Made by a program: the position numbers and the translations under genes
The notes under the pieces: model-generated
What the model saw: only the letters and a program-made list of their open reading frames with translations
Databases searched by the model: none
What the model was told of the DNA's origin: nothing
In this document: in pieces, positions 16,683 through 25,926 of the stretch
Position numbering within the stretch: the stretch's first letter is position 1
How the letters are laid out: every line of letters starts with the position of its first letter
Assembly: GCF_002097715.1 (NCBI RefSeq)
Contig: NZ_CP020738.1
Coordinates: forward strand, 496,001 to 560,000
DNA: 64,000 bases
Reading direction: 5' to 3'
Origin: Burkholderia ubonensis subsp. mesacidophila
GTDB lineage: Bacteria; Pseudomonadota; Gammaproteobacteria; Burkholderiales; Burkholderiaceae

Positions 16683-18112
16683 TGCAACGATTCCTTTCTG
16701 CTCGAATGGGGGCGGGCATCGCGGTGATGGCGTTGCTTGCCGGCTGCACCACGTTTTCCAAGGACGGCGGGTTCGATACGGTGTCCTCCACTGCCAGGGA
16801 GCGGCTCGGCAAGGACGCGGTCGTCGTCAGGACGGACGACGACCGGAATGCCGCGGCGAAGCGGACGCAGGAGCTGCTCGCCGGGCCGCTCACGATGGAC
16901 GACGCCGTGCAGGTCGCGCTGCTGAACAACCGCGGCCTTCAGGCATCCTACGCGGAGCTGGGCTTGTCCGAAGCCGACCTGGTGCAGGCCGGCCGGCTCC
17001 CGAATCCCGGGTTCACGTTCAGCCGGACCCGCGCAGGAAACGGCGACCTGAGCATCGGCCGCACGTTTTCGGCGAACGTCCTCGGCCTCCTGACGTTGCC
17101 GTTCGCCGCGCGCATCGAGGGGCGCCGCTTCGAGCAGACGAAGCTGGAGACCGCGGACGGCATGCTCAAGGTCGCCGCCGACGCGCGTCGCGCGTACGTC
17201 AACGCGGTGGCGGCCGAACAGGCGGCCAAGTACGCGGAGCAGGTGAAGGATTCCGCGGACGCCGGCGCCGAACTGGCATCGCGCATGCGCCAGGCGGGCA
17301 ACTTCAGCAAGCTCGACTACGCGCGCGAGCAGGCGTTCTATGCCGATTCGGCCGCGCAGCTCGCCAGGACGCGCCAGCAGGCCGTCGCCGCGCGCGAGAA
17401 GCTGACGCGCACGATGGGCTTGTGGGGCGCCGGCGCGCAGTACACGCTTCCCGACCGTCTGCCGGACTTGCCGAAGGCCCGCCCGGATCTTAAGGACCTC
17501 GAAAGCTACGCGATGCAGAATCGCCTGGACATCCAGGCGGCGAAGCTGCAAACCCAGGGCGTCGCGTCGTCGCTGGGGCTCACCAAGGCGACGCGCTTCG
17601 TCAATGCGCTCGATGTCGGGTATCTGAACAACTACGAAACCGACAAGGGGCATGAGCGCGGCTACGAGATCAGCATCGAGATTCCGGTGTTCGACTGGGG
17701 CGGCGCCAAGGTTGCCCGCGCCGAGGCGATCTACATGCGCTCGGCAAACCAGCTCGCCCGGACCGCGATCGATGCGCGCTCGGAGGTCCGCGAGTCGTAC
17801 TCGGCATACGTGTCCAGCTACGACATCGCGAAGCACTACCGCGACGAGGTCGTGCCGCTGCGCAAGACCATCTCGGACGAGCTGCTGCTCCGCTACAACG
17901 GCATGCTCGCCAGCGTCTTCGAGCTGCTCGCGGATTCGCGCGAACAGGTCGGCGCGGTCAACAGCTATATCGACTCGCTGAAGGACTACTGGCTCGCGGA
18001 GACCGATCTCCAGCAGGCAGTCGGCGGCCATCTGCCGCGAGCGGGCGCAGCCCAGCCGACTTCGGCTCCCATGGCGCAACCGGCGCCGGCAACGCATTCG
18101 GAAGGTCAATAA
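16679..18112 (+). CDS. TolC/CusC-family outer-membrane efflux lipoprotein
   Basis: 477 residues. The lipoprotein signal ends in the lipobox LLAGC (Cys about residue 23). Two repeats of the outer-membrane efflux protein fold follow. LTMDDAVQVALLNNRGLQASYAELGLSEADLVQAGRLPNPGF opens the first, and ISIEIPVFDWGGAKVARAEAIYMRSANQ opens the second. Long helical stretches fit the periplasmic tunnel. No membrane fusion protein or RND pump is adjacent, so the inner-membrane partner must be elsewhere or the protein works with the local periplasmic copper proteins. That point is inference. Confidence 0.88.
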   Translation: MMQRFLSARMGAGIAVMALLAGCTTFSKDGGFDTVSSTARERLGKDAVVVRTDDDRNAAAKRTQELLAGPLTMDDAVQVALLNNRGLQASYAELGLSEADLVQAGRLPNPGFTFSRTRAGNGDLSIGRTFSANVLGLLTLPFAARIEGRRFEQTKLETADGMLKVAADARRAYVNAVAAEQAAKYAEQVKDSADAGAELASRMRQAGNFSKLDYAREQAFYADSAAQLARTRQQAVAAREKLTRTMGLWGAGAQYTLPDRLPDLPKARPDLKDLESYAMQNRLDIQAAKLQTQGVASSLGLTKATRFVNALDVGYLNNYETDKGHERGYEISIEIPVFDWGGAKVARAEAIYMRSANQLARTAIDARSEVRESYSAYVSSYDIAKHYRDEVVPLRKTISDELLLRYNGMLASVFELLADSREQVGAVNSYIDSLKDYWLAETDLQQAVGGHLPRAGAAQPTSAPMAQPAPATHSEGQ

Positions 18113-18113
18113 C

Positions 18114-19409
18114 ATGGTGTCCCGTCGACAATTTCTCAGCGGCTCCGGGGCCGCGCTCCTTGGCGCCGCGATGGTCAGCAAGGCGGGCGCCGCGTCGCTC
18201 CCTGAAGCACCGACGATGACGAAGGCGGCGACGCAGCCGCCGCTCGTGCCGCCCAACGGACGCCCGTATACGCCGGTCTCGACGCTCAACGGCTGGACCC
18301 TGCCGTGGCGCATGAAGAACGGCTGGAAGGAATTCCACCTGACGGCCGAGCCGGTCGTGCGCGAGATGGCGCCCGGGATGAAGGCGAACCTGTGGGGCTA
18401 CAACGGGCAATCGCCGGGCCCGACCATCGAGGCGGTCGAGGGCGACAAGGTTCGCATCTTCGTGACGAACCGGCTGCCCGAGCATACGACCGTGCACTGG
18501 CACGGCATGCTGCTGCCCTGCGGGATGGACGGCGTGGGGGGGCTCACTCAGCCGCACATCCCGCCCGGCAAGACGTTCGTCTACGAGTTCGAGTTGGAGA
18601 AGCACGGCACGTTCATGTATCACCCGCACGGCGACGAGATGGTGCAGATGGCGATGGGGATGATGGGCATGTTCATCGTGCACCCGAAGGACCGCGGCGT
18701 GATGCCGGTCGACCGGGACTTCGTGTTCCTGCTGGCGGCCTACGACATCGACCCGGGCAGCTACACGCCGCGCGTCAACGAGATGACGGACTTCAACATG
18801 TGGACGTTCAACTCGCGCGTGTTCCCGGGCATCGACCCGCTGCCGGTGCGCGCGGGCGACCGCGTGCGCATCCGGTTCGGCAACCTGACGATGACGAATC
18901 ACCCGATCCACCTGCACGGCTACAGCTTCGAGGTGGCCGGCACGGACGGCGGGTGGATTCCGCCTGCCGCGCGCTGGCCGGAGGTGACGGCCGACGTCGC
19001 GGTGGGCCAGATGCGCGCGATCGAGTTCACCGCGAACCATCCCGGCGACTGGGCGTTCCACTGCCACAAGTCGCATCACACGATGAATGCGATGGGCCAT
19101 CAGGTGCCGAACCTCATCGGCGTGCCGCAGAAGGATCTCGCGAAGCGCATCAACAAGCTGGTGCCCGACTACATGGCGATGGGCAGCACCGGCGGCGCGA
19201 TGGGCGAGATGGAGATGCCGCTGCCCGACAACACGCTGCCGATGATGACCGGCACCGGTCCGTTCGGGCCGCTGGAAATGGGCGGCATGTTCACCGTCGT
19301 CAAGGTCCGGCAAGGGCTGGGCCGAAACGACTTCCGCGATCCGGGCTGGTTCAGGCACCCGAAGGGAACCGTCGCCTACGAATACACCGGCGAACTGCCG
19401 GACAGCTGA
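18114..19409 (+). CDS. Periplasmic multicopper oxidase (two-domain, Tat-exported)
   Basis: 431 residues. The Tat signal is MVSRRQFLSGSGAALLGAAMV. The copper motifs are HWHG (128-131), HPHGDE (170-175), HPIHLHG (263-269) and HCHKSHHTMNAM (316-327, supplying the type 1 His/Cys/His/Met set). This supports type 1, 2 and 3 centres in a compact two-cupredoxin protein. CopA proteins are usually longer (about 600 residues), so this is the short copper-oxidase class. The C-terminal 80 residues are Met-rich (MAMGSTGGAMGEMEMP, LPMMTGT), as in Cu(I) oxidases. It likely oxidises Cu(I) in the periplasm. It starts 1 bp after the TolC gene stop. Confidence 0.92.
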   Translation: MVSRRQFLSGSGAALLGAAMVSKAGAASLPEAPTMTKAATQPPLVPPNGRPYTPVSTLNGWTLPWRMKNGWKEFHLTAEPVVREMAPGMKANLWGYNGQSPGPTIEAVEGDKVRIFVTNRLPEHTTVHWHGMLLPCGMDGVGGLTQPHIPPGKTFVYEFELEKHGTFMYHPHGDEMVQMAMGMMGMFIVHPKDRGVMPVDRDFVFLLAAYDIDPGSYTPRVNEMTDFNMWTFNSRVFPGIDPLPVRAGDRVRIRFGNLTMTNHPIHLHGYSFEVAGTDGGWIPPAARWPEVTADVAVGQMRAIEFTANHPGDWAFHCHKSHHTMNAMGHQVPNLIGVPQKDLAKRINKLVPDYMAMGSTGGAMGEMEMPLPDNTLPMMTGTGPFGPLEMGGMFTVVKVRQGLGRNDFRDPGWFRHPKGTVAYEYTGELPDS

Positions 19410-19474
19410 ATTGCATGACAAGGCCGGGCCGACCCGGCCGACCGTTTCATCACCTCAACCCTGGAGAAAGCACG

Positions 19475-19822
19475 ATGAAGAAAGCACTTGTTTCGATTGC
19501 GATGGGCTGTGCCCTCGCGTTCTCGGCCGCGTCGCATGCGGCAGGCGAGATGGGCAACATGAACATGAGCGGCGGTGCGAAGCAGGGCGCCGACGCGAAC
19601 AACAGCTTGTCGCACGGTGAAGTCAAGAAGATCGATGCGGCCGCCGGCAAGCTGACCATCAAGCACGGCCCGCTCGAGAACCTCGGCATGGACGCGATGA
19701 CGATGGTCTTCAAGGTCAAGGACCCGGCGATGCTGTCGCAGGTGAAGGCCGGCGACAAGATCGATTTCGTCGCCGAGGAAGTGAGTGGCGCGCTCACCGT
19801 CACGAAGCTGCAGAAGCAGTGA
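19475..19822 (+). CDS. CusF-like periplasmic copper chaperone
   Basis: 115 residues with signal peptide MKKALVSIAMGCALAFSAASHA and a small OB-fold domain. The Cu(I) site IKHGPLENLGMDAMTMVFKV corresponds to His36 and the WPAMTM segment of E. coli CusF, but Met replaces the copper-contacting Trp. A Met-rich leader (GEMGNMNMSGG) precedes the domain. It should carry periplasmic Cu(I) for the oxidase or efflux partner. The ribosome site GGAGAAAG precedes the ATG at 19475. Confidence 0.88.
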   Translation: MKKALVSIAMGCALAFSAASHAAGEMGNMNMSGGAKQGADANNSLSHGEVKKIDAAAGKLTIKHGPLENLGMDAMTMVFKVKDPAMLSQVKAGDKIDFVAEEVSGALTVTKLQKQ

Positions 19823-19884
19823 CGGCATGCGGGGCGCCGCGATTGTGCGGCGCCCCATCCTGACCTGACGAGACGAACCACACC

Positions 19885-20259
19885 ATGAAGACACTCACCC
19901 TCAAGCATTTCGCCGGGCTGGCCGCGGCCGGCGCGATGGCGCTCGCGCCGGTCGCCGCGCTGGCGCACGGCAAGCTGGAAAGCGCGGTGCCCGCATCGGG
20001 CAGCACGGTCGACGTCGCGCCCGATGTGTTGCGCCTTGCCTTCAACGAAGACCTCGAACCGACCTTCAGTTCGGTCAAGGTATCCGACGCAAGCGGCACC
20101 GCCGTGACGAAGGAGAAGGCCAAGATCGACGCGTCCACGCCGCGCGTCATGACGGTCGCGGTGCCGAAGCTGGCGTCGGGCACGTACACGGTCCAGTGGG
20201 CCGTGATGACCGCGGATGCGCACAAGACCAAGGGCACCTACGCGTTCAAGGTGAAGTGA
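19885..20259 (+). CDS. copC: CopC copper-binding protein
   Basis: 124 residues. The signal peptide ends in VAALA, so the mature protein begins HGKLESAVPASGSTVDVAPDVLRLAFNEDLEPTFSSVKV. The N-terminal His is the Cu(II) ligand of CopC proteins. TYTVQWAVMTADAHKTKGTYAFKV is the conserved C-terminal half with the second His. There is no Met-rich Cu(I) loop, so it is probably a Cu(II)-only type. The TGA overlaps the ATG of copD. Confidence 0.92.
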   Translation: MKTLTLKHFAGLAAAGAMALAPVAALAHGKLESAVPASGSTVDVAPDVLRLAFNEDLEPTFSSVKVSDASGTAVTKEKAKIDASTPRVMTVAVPKLASGTYTVQWAVMTADAHKTKGTYAFKVK

Positions 20260-21200
20260 TGAACGACGGGTTCCTCGGCATCTTGCGGCTGGTCGCGGTC
20301 GCCGTGCAGAACGTCGGCTTCGCCGTCGTCGTCGGGGCGCTGCTCGGCAACCGCTGGCTCGCGCGCGGCGAATCCGGCTGGCAGGAGGACATGGGCCGGC
20401 GTCTCGTCGCGACGATGCGCATCGCATCCGTCGCGTCGCTGCTGGCGAGCATGCTGTCGTTCTGGGCGCACTGTGCGCTGATGAGCGAGTCGTCGCTGTT
20501 CGAAGCAGGCCCCGCCGTGTGGTCGATGCTCGCGGGAACCGGCTTCGGGCACGCGTGGCTGGTCGGCGCCGGCTTCACGCTGTGCATCGTCGTGCTGTCG
20601 TTTCTGCCGTCACGAAGCGCGTCGCGCGTTTCGTTCGCGATGTGGATTGCGCTGGCGGGTGTCGCGCTGGCGCGCAGCAATGGCGGGCATCCGGTGGATA
20701 CGGGGCTGTTCAGCGTGCCGGTCTGGGTGGATTGGCTGCATCTGCTGGCCATCAGCGCGTGGGTCGGCCTCGTGCTGGTGACGACGTATGCGGTGATGCC
20801 GCCTTTGATTCGCGCGCCGGGAAGCGAATACCGGAACGGTGCGTCGTTCGTGCAGTCGCTCTCCGACGCATCCACTTACGCGTTGATCGTCCTGTTCAGT
20901 ACGGGCGCATACAACGGATGGCGGGGCGTCAACGCGCCTTCGAACCTGCTGGCGTCGACATATGGGCAGATTCTGCTGCTCAAGCTCGCGCTGGTGCTGA
21001 TTGCCGCGGCGCTCGGGGGGCACAACCGGTTCTTCGAGATGCCGAAGCTGCTGACTGCGTTGAAGCATCCTGCCGCGGCTTCGCCGGCAGGCGCGCTGCG
21101 CCGGTTCGGCGCGGTGCTCAAGGTCGAGTCGCTCGTGCTGGCCGGCGTGCTGCTGGTCGCGGCCGTGCTCGTATCGAGTCCGCTGCCGGGCGCGACGTAA
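20259..21200 (+). CDS. copD: CopD copper resistance inner-membrane protein
   Basis: 313 residues with about eight membrane spans. LLASMLSFWAHCALMSESS, GFGHAWLVGAGFTLCIVVLSF, DWLHLLAISAWVGLVLVTTYAV and STGAYNGWRG carry the conserved His/Trp pattern of CopD. It is thought to move copper across the inner membrane with CopC. The ATG overlaps the copC stop, and the gene ends the copper operon before a good terminator. Confidence 0.9.
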   Translation: MNDGFLGILRLVAVAVQNVGFAVVVGALLGNRWLARGESGWQEDMGRRLVATMRIASVASLLASMLSFWAHCALMSESSLFEAGPAVWSMLAGTGFGHAWLVGAGFTLCIVVLSFLPSRSASRVSFAMWIALAGVALARSNGGHPVDTGLFSVPVWVDWLHLLAISAWVGLVLVTTYAVMPPLIRAPGSEYRNGASFVQSLSDASTYALIVLFSTGAYNGWRGVNAPSNLLASTYGQILLLKLALVLIAAALGGHNRFFEMPKLLTALKHPAAASPAGALRRFGAVLKVESLVLAGVLLVAAVLVSSPLPGAT

Positions 21201-21282
21201 GCCAGCCGATTGCCGTATCCGTCCACGCGGGTGGTTCGTCCATGACGCTGCGGCATTGGCATGCGGCGACCATCCCTTTCAG

Positions 21283-21309
21283 GCCCGGCCGTTTGGCCGG
21301 GCTCTTTTT
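21283..21309 (+). terminator. Rho-independent terminator of the copper operon
   Basis: GCCCGGCC-GTTT-GGCCGGGC is followed by TCTTTTTC. A perfect 8-bp GC stem with a tetraloop and U-tract lies 82 bp after copD. Confidence 0.88.
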
Positions 21310-21332
21310 CGGTTCTTCGTGGATTCGTCGCT

Positions 21333-22067
21333 TCAGTACCGTTGCGCCGGGTAGGAGAAGGGTTGAAGTCCACGAATGGCCGGATCGACACGTACGCCGG
21401 TTTCAAGTTCTGCCAGATAGCGCCGAACCTTGCTCAGCGGATGGTCGGGAAACTGGGCATCATATTTCTGATCGTCGGCCGGGTTGCGCATGAACTCGGC
21501 GCGATGGCTCGAGTCGTAGGGATCCTGAGCCCATCCGATCAACTCGCCCGTGGCATCGTCTATTTCCGGTGGCCCCATCAGAACCATGACGGCCGCTTCG
21601 CGCATGCCGGTGACGCCCTGCTCGGCGCCTTGTACCTTGATCACATAAGAGCGATCGGCAAAGGGCAGCGTGTAAGCGCCGATAAAGGCGAAACCGCGTA
21701 TCTGGTCCATTCGCGCCTTGAACAGCGTGCGCACGGCGCTCAAGGTGGTCAGTTGCGCCAGCTCCGTCTCGACAAAGGCGAGACCGTTAGCCTCGGATGT
21801 GCGACGGTAAAACGCGCGCAGCGCGTCGACGTCGTCGATGGGCGCGCCTATGTCGGGCCGGGCCATAAAGAAGTTGATCGTGAGTACGTCACCCGCTGCG
21901 TTGCTGAAGATGGCGATGCGCTCATCTTCCTGCTGCAAGACCCATTGGGCAGGAAGTTCGAACTGCTCGCTCAGTTTCGGGCCGACTGCGGCCTGCTGAA
22001 GCAGGGCGGCCGACTGTTCATGCTTCTTGCGTCCCAACAGCGCATCGATCAGGGATCGGAACGTCAT
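21333..22067 (-). CDS. Hypothetical cytoplasmic protein, 244 aa
   Basis: Not recognised with confidence. The protein is soluble. It starts MTFRSLIDALLGRKKHEQSAALLQQ, contains FELPAQWVLQQEDERIAIFSNAAGDVLTINFF and SYVIKVQGAEQGVTGMREAAVMV, and ends in a segment (WAQDPYDSSHRAEFMRNPADDQKYDAQFPDHPLSKVRRYL) rich in charged and aromatic residues. The overall character resembles bacterial immunity-type or DUF proteins, but no toxin gene is adjacent. It is convergent with the copper operon terminator. Confidence 0.6.
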   Translation of the reverse strand: MTFRSLIDALLGRKKHEQSAALLQQAAVGPKLSEQFELPAQWVLQQEDERIAIFSNAAGDVLTINFFMARPDIGAPIDDVDALRAFYRRTSEANGLAFVETELAQLTTLSAVRTLFKARMDQIRGFAFIGAYTLPFADRSYVIKVQGAEQGVTGMREAAVMVLMGPPEIDDATGELIGWAQDPYDSSHRAEFMRNPADDQKYDAQFPDHPLSKVRRYLAELETGVRVDPAIRGLQPFSYPAQRY

Positions 22068-22300
22068 GCTGCTGCTCCCGAACGGCGCTTCGCGTTCGAA
22101 ACCCTCCGTGGGGCGACGACGCGTACGGAGCCCAGTTCGCGGCGGATGTGGTACGTAACCCCGTCACAGGTTGCATTGGTGATGCTACTTGGCATGTGTG
22201 CCGGTAACCGGTTCATCCTCGACCCCGTTGTATATGAATGTCGTGCAAGTTTTTTTCTCGTGCCGGGCGACCGGGATTTTCCGCATCAGCTTCGACAAAT

Positions 22301-22867
22301 CTAGTGAAAGACGATTGCGCCGTTGTTCGCGCACATCTCAAAGGCCTTCATCCAGTCACCATAAGACTCGTAAAAGTAAGCGTCAGGCACTTGTGCCGCC
22401 TGATTACGGTACTGGACGAAATCCTGGTAGACCTTTCTGCAGACATCCGGACCAATCGTGCCTTCTGCGTCAGAGAAAGCGATCAACTCCCAAAACGGTC
22501 CGTGGTCGAGTTTCCATACCGTCTCGTCGTATCTCGATTCGGCCACTTTATTCCGGACGGACATGGTCGGCTGATATCCGGCGAGCTTGGCCAGTTCGTT
22601 CCGCCACGCGTTGTAGCCGGAATAGGAGCCGGCCCTGAAGTCGAAAGACGATTTGAACTGATACACCTTTCCGCTTTCGAGTCCGCGAAAACGATCAGGG
22701 AAGCTACCTGGATCGAGAATGACTTGATTCTCTCCTTGAGGCATCCCATCGGATGACAGATGAGGCGATTCGACAATCGTCAGTCCACTGTATGCCGTGA
22801 TATCCAGTCCGGCATGTGCCGCCGAGGCGAACAGAAAGAGAATCAGCGAAAGGAGAGCTTGTTTCAT
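22301..22867 (-). CDS. Hypothetical exported protein, 188 aa
   Basis: Not recognised. MKQALLSLILFLFASAAHAG is a clear signal peptide. The mature protein is about 169 residues with one Cys pair (DVCRKVY and FEMCANNG) that could form a disulfide. A GTG immediately upstream would add one residue; the ATG at 22867 is used, and neither has a visible ribosome site. It is somewhat more A/T-rich than average. It lies 233 bp upstream of the 244-aa gene on the same strand; an operon is possible but unproven. Confidence 0.6.
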   Translation of the reverse strand: MKQALLSLILFLFASAAHAGLDITAYSGLTIVESPHLSSDGMPQGENQVILDPGSFPDRFRGLESGKVYQFKSSFDFRAGSYSGYNAWRNELAKLAGYQPTMSVRNKVAESRYDETVWKLDHGPFWELIAFSDAEGTIGPDVCRKVYQDFVQYRNQAAQVPDAYFYESYGDWMKAFEMCANNGAIVFH

Positions 22868-22954
22868 CACGTTATCGATATATGCGGGATCAGGCGCCTG
22901 CGCTCCCGGGTATTATCGGCACCGTAGGTAGATTCCTTAGTGGTAGCGGCCGGC

Positions 22955-23803
22955 TCAAACCCTCAGTTCAGCCAGAATCTGCCCAGCGAGAAAATCACAG
23001 GGCGGCCGGCCGGACCGGGCACTGCGGGCAAGGACGACCTCGAGGTCATCCAGCGGCGGCAACCCTTCGTTCTGCGATAGCTGAACGAGGTGCCCCGGCA
23101 CGCTGCATTTTGCGAGGGGCGCTATCGCGAGCCCTGCTTCGACCATGCTGATCAGGCCCATCAGGCTCGGGCTTTCGTAGGACATCCGATATTTGATGTT
23201 TTCCCGCTGCAGCGCGCTGATGGCATGGGCACGCGCCGTACTGCCATGCGCAAAAACGGCGATCGGAAGCGGGCGCTCCTTCCACACCTTTCTTGTGGGC
23301 GACCCTGCCCACACCATCGGCTCGAACCGGATGAATTCGCCCGCGACGCCCCGCGTTTTCGTGATGCAGGCGAGGTCCAGCGTGTTGTCCTTGAGCAATG
23401 GCACGAGCGCGCTGCTGGGCATGCCGATGACCCGAATTTCGACACGCGGATGCGCCGCCGCGAACTTTCCCAGAACCTGTGGCAGCAGCGACGACGCGTA
23501 GTCATCGGGAACGCCGATGGTGACGCGGCCCTTCATCTCGGGACGAACGACCGACGCCCATGCCTCATCCCGCATCGCAAGCATGCGACGGCCATAGTCC
23601 AGGAGCGTCTTGCCTTCCGCGGTAATCGTCACGTTACGGGTGCTTCGCACGAAAAGCGGTTTTCCCAGCGCTTCTTCAAGCGCCTTGATTTGCATGCTGA
23701 CCGCCGACGGCGACCGATGCACGGACTCCGCACCTCGCGCAAACGATCCCGTATCGGCAATCGCCACGAGCATCTCGAGTACGTCCAGATCGAGCTTCTT
23801 CAT
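22955..23803 (-). CDS. LysR family transcriptional regulator
   Basis: 282 residues. The winged HTH is LDVLEMLVAIADTGSFARGAESVHRSPSAVSMQIKALEEALGKPLFVRSTRNVTITAEGKTLLDYGRRML. The effector domain begins near GRVTIGVPDDYASSLLPQVLGKFAAAHPRVEI. It is divergent from the LysE-type exporter 100 bp away, the usual arrangement for an export gene and its regulator. The effector is probably an amino acid or analogue (inference). Confidence 0.9.
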   Translation of the reverse strand: MKKLDLDVLEMLVAIADTGSFARGAESVHRSPSAVSMQIKALEEALGKPLFVRSTRNVTITAEGKTLLDYGRRMLAMRDEAWASVVRPEMKGRVTIGVPDDYASSLLPQVLGKFAAAHPRVEIRVIGMPSSALVPLLKDNTLDLACITKTRGVAGEFIRFEPMVWAGSPTRKVWKERPLPIAVFAHGSTARAHAISALQRENIKYRMSYESPSLMGLISMVEAGLAIAPLAKCSVPGHLVQLSQNEGLPPLDDLEVVLARSARSGRPPCDFLAGQILAELRV

Positions 23804-23903
23804 TTTCGTCAGAAAATCTGATCAATCAATTCAGTTTAATTCGTTTTACTCGAGTATGCATCAAACCGATACTACGATCGATGATCACTTGGGGGGCGCG
23901 ACA

Positions 23904-24551
23904 ATGCACGGTACGGCATCGCTTTACGGATTTCTGACGGTCGCCGGAATGCTTGCCGTGACACCGGGCCCGAACATGGTCTACGTGATGTCGCGCTCGA
24001 TTGCCCAAGGGCGCACGGCCGGGCTCATTTCGCTTGCGGGCGTCATGCTCGGATACCTCTTCTACATGTTCGGCGCAGCGTTCGGCATCACGGCATTTTT
24101 CTTGAGCGTGCCTTATGCAGGCAGTGTCCTGGGCGCGGTGGGCGCCGTGTATCTGTTCTATCTGGCGTGGCAGGCCGTGAAGCCTGGCGGCCGTTCTCCG
24201 CTGGAGGTTCGCGATCTGCCACGGGAACAGCCTCGCCGGCTCTTCGCGATGGGCGCCACGACGAGTCTGTTGAACCCGAAGCTCGCGATGATCTTCCTGT
24301 CACTCCTGCCGCAATTCATCAACCATCAGGACGGCAGCGTTCTCAGGCAGTCGCTCGTGCTCGGTTCGTCGTTGATTGTCGCGTTCGCATCGGTCAACGG
24401 CTTCGTGGCAGTCTGCTCCGGCGGCATGGCGGCGTTCCTCGCCAGCCGCCCGGGACTCCTGCTGGTTCAACGCTGGGCGATGGGCGTGATGCTGGTTGCG
24501 CTTGGCGCACACATGACCGCGGATGCATTGAAGGCGGGAGGCATCTACTGA
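23904..24551 (+). CDS. LysE/RhtB family amino-acid exporter
   Basis: 215 residues with six hydrophobic segments. FLTVAGMLAVTPGPNMVYVMSRSIAQGRTAGLISLAGVMLG is the LysE/RhtB signature (TPGPNM, QGR.AG). FAMGATTSLLNPKLAMIFLSLLPQFI carries the conserved NPK. The ATG at 23904, preceded by a G-rich ribosome site, is favoured over the one at 23856. It exports amino acids or homoserine lactone-like compounds; the substrate is unknown. Confidence 0.9.
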   Translation: MHGTASLYGFLTVAGMLAVTPGPNMVYVMSRSIAQGRTAGLISLAGVMLGYLFYMFGAAFGITAFFLSVPYAGSVLGAVGAVYLFYLAWQAVKPGGRSPLEVRDLPREQPRRLFAMGATTSLLNPKLAMIFLSLLPQFINHQDGSVLRQSLVLGSSLIVAFASVNGFVAVCSGGMAAFLASRPGLLLVQRWAMGVMLVALGAHMTADALKAGGIY

Positions 24552-24689
24552 GCCTTGTCACGTGCCGGGTTCGACACGGCATGACCGAACGGTCATGCTT
24601 GCGTCACGGGCCATTCAGGGCTCGCTCTCCAGAATGCAAGCCATTGGAGTCGCCCGTCGCGATTCCTGGTTTCGAACCGGAGAGATCAC

Positions 24690-25019
24690 GTGAACATTCG
24701 AACTGTCGTCGCCATGGTTTTCGCAGCAACCGCCGCCACATCCGCCTTCGCGGACGGCGGTCACGATTACCCCAATGCATACGCGGCAAGTACCGCACCC
24801 GGCGCCAACAGCGCCGCTGCCGTTGCGCCGGTTGGCCCGTCCGGGAATTCAGTCGTACAGGGTAGGACCCGCGAGCAGGTTCGTCAGGAGCTGATTCGCG
24901 CGTATCACGACGGTCTGCTGCCGACCAGCAACCACGACTATCCGCCGGGCCCTGAAACCATTGCGCGCAACAAGGAACTCTACAGCCTGCGTGAACCGGT
25001 GTGGGCGGCGCAACATTGA
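24690..25019 (+). CDS. DUF4148 exported protein
   Basis: 109 residues with signal peptide MNIRTVVAMVFAATAATSAFA. The C-terminal TREQVRQELIRAYHDGLLPTSNHDYPPGPETIARNKELY is the DUF4148 motif common in multiple copies in Burkholderia and relatives. It is periplasmic, of unknown function. A GGAGAGATC ribosome site precedes the ATG. Confidence 0.85.
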   Translation: MNIRTVVAMVFAATAATSAFADGGHDYPNAYAASTAPGANSAAAVAPVGPSGNSVVQGRTREQVRQELIRAYHDGLLPTSNHDYPPGPETIARNKELYSLREPVWAAQH

Positions 25020-25150
25020 TGCGCCGGGAGGTCACTGTTCGCGACGGTGACGGATGCGTGGCATACGCGTCTCCCGTATGTGCGTTGGCGGGCCCGCTCA
25101 GCAATGGAACGCGCCCGACCCCGCGCACGGAAAGCGCGGTCGGTTTTGCG

Positions 25151-25837
25151 TCAGAGCGCTTGCGCCGCCCGCTGCACCGCGGCGTAGCGATCGGTCCTCA
25201 TCCGGTCCAGTCGCGCCGTCACCGCCTCCAGGAGCTCGGGCGCCGCACGCTCGGGCCGCCCGCAATCGAACGGCGGCGCCGGTGCGTACTCGACGCAAAG
25301 CTGCACCGACTGTGCGAGCGCCGCGCCGGCAATCTCCGCCATCACCGACAAGGCCATGTCGATGCCGGCCGTCACACCGCCGCCGGTGATCACGTTGCCG
25401 TCGCGCACCACGCGCGCTTCATCGACGATCGCGCCGAACGGCGGCAGCAGGTCGCGCCACGACCAGTGACAGGCCGCCCGCTTGCCGCGCAACAGCCCCG
25501 CCGCCCCAAGCAGCACCGATCCCGTGCATACCGACGTCACATATTGCGCACCCTCCGCGAGCCGGCGCAGCTCGCGCAAGTAATCGGCGTCTTCCAGCGC
25601 GTCGACCACGCTCAGGCCGCCCGGCACGCACACGAGATCCGCATGCGGGATGTCGGCCAGCCGCTTGACGTTCGCAATCGTGAGGCCGCCGTCGGCGACG
25701 ATCGTCCCGCCGCGGGACGAAGCCATCACGCATTGCGCGCCGGGCAGCTGCAGGAACACCTCGTAGGGGCCGGCGAAATCGAGTTGCGTCACATTGTCGA
25801 ACAGCGCGAAAACGACGACGTAGGGTGCAGCGGTCAT
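25151..25837 (-). CDS. DJ-1/PfpI family protein, isonitrile hydratase-like
   Basis: 228 residues, the usual length of isonitrile hydratase (InhA), which hydrates isonitriles to N-formamides. VVFALFDNVTQLDFAGPYEVFLQLP opens the fold, and VTSVCTGSVLLGAAGLLRGKRAACHW contains the nucleophilic Cys elbow. TGGGVTAGIDMALSVMAEIAG closes the domain. It is divergent from a GlxA-type regulator that shares the same fold. The specific reaction is inferred from length and motif. Confidence 0.8.
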   Translation of the reverse strand: MTAAPYVVVFALFDNVTQLDFAGPYEVFLQLPGAQCVMASSRGGTIVADGGLTIANVKRLADIPHADLVCVPGGLSVVDALEDADYLRELRRLAEGAQYVTSVCTGSVLLGAAGLLRGKRAACHWSWRDLLPPFGAIVDEARVVRDGNVITGGGVTAGIDMALSVMAEIAGAALAQSVQLCVEYAPAPPFDCGRPERAAPELLEAVTARLDRMRTDRYAAVQRAAQAL

Positions 25838-25926
25838 GTCGTGAATCTCCTTTGGGTGGATTGACACCCCACAGCGTCGCGCTTTATCGTTTTGGCAGCA
25901 ATGTCGCCGATCCCGCTTTTTCTGCC

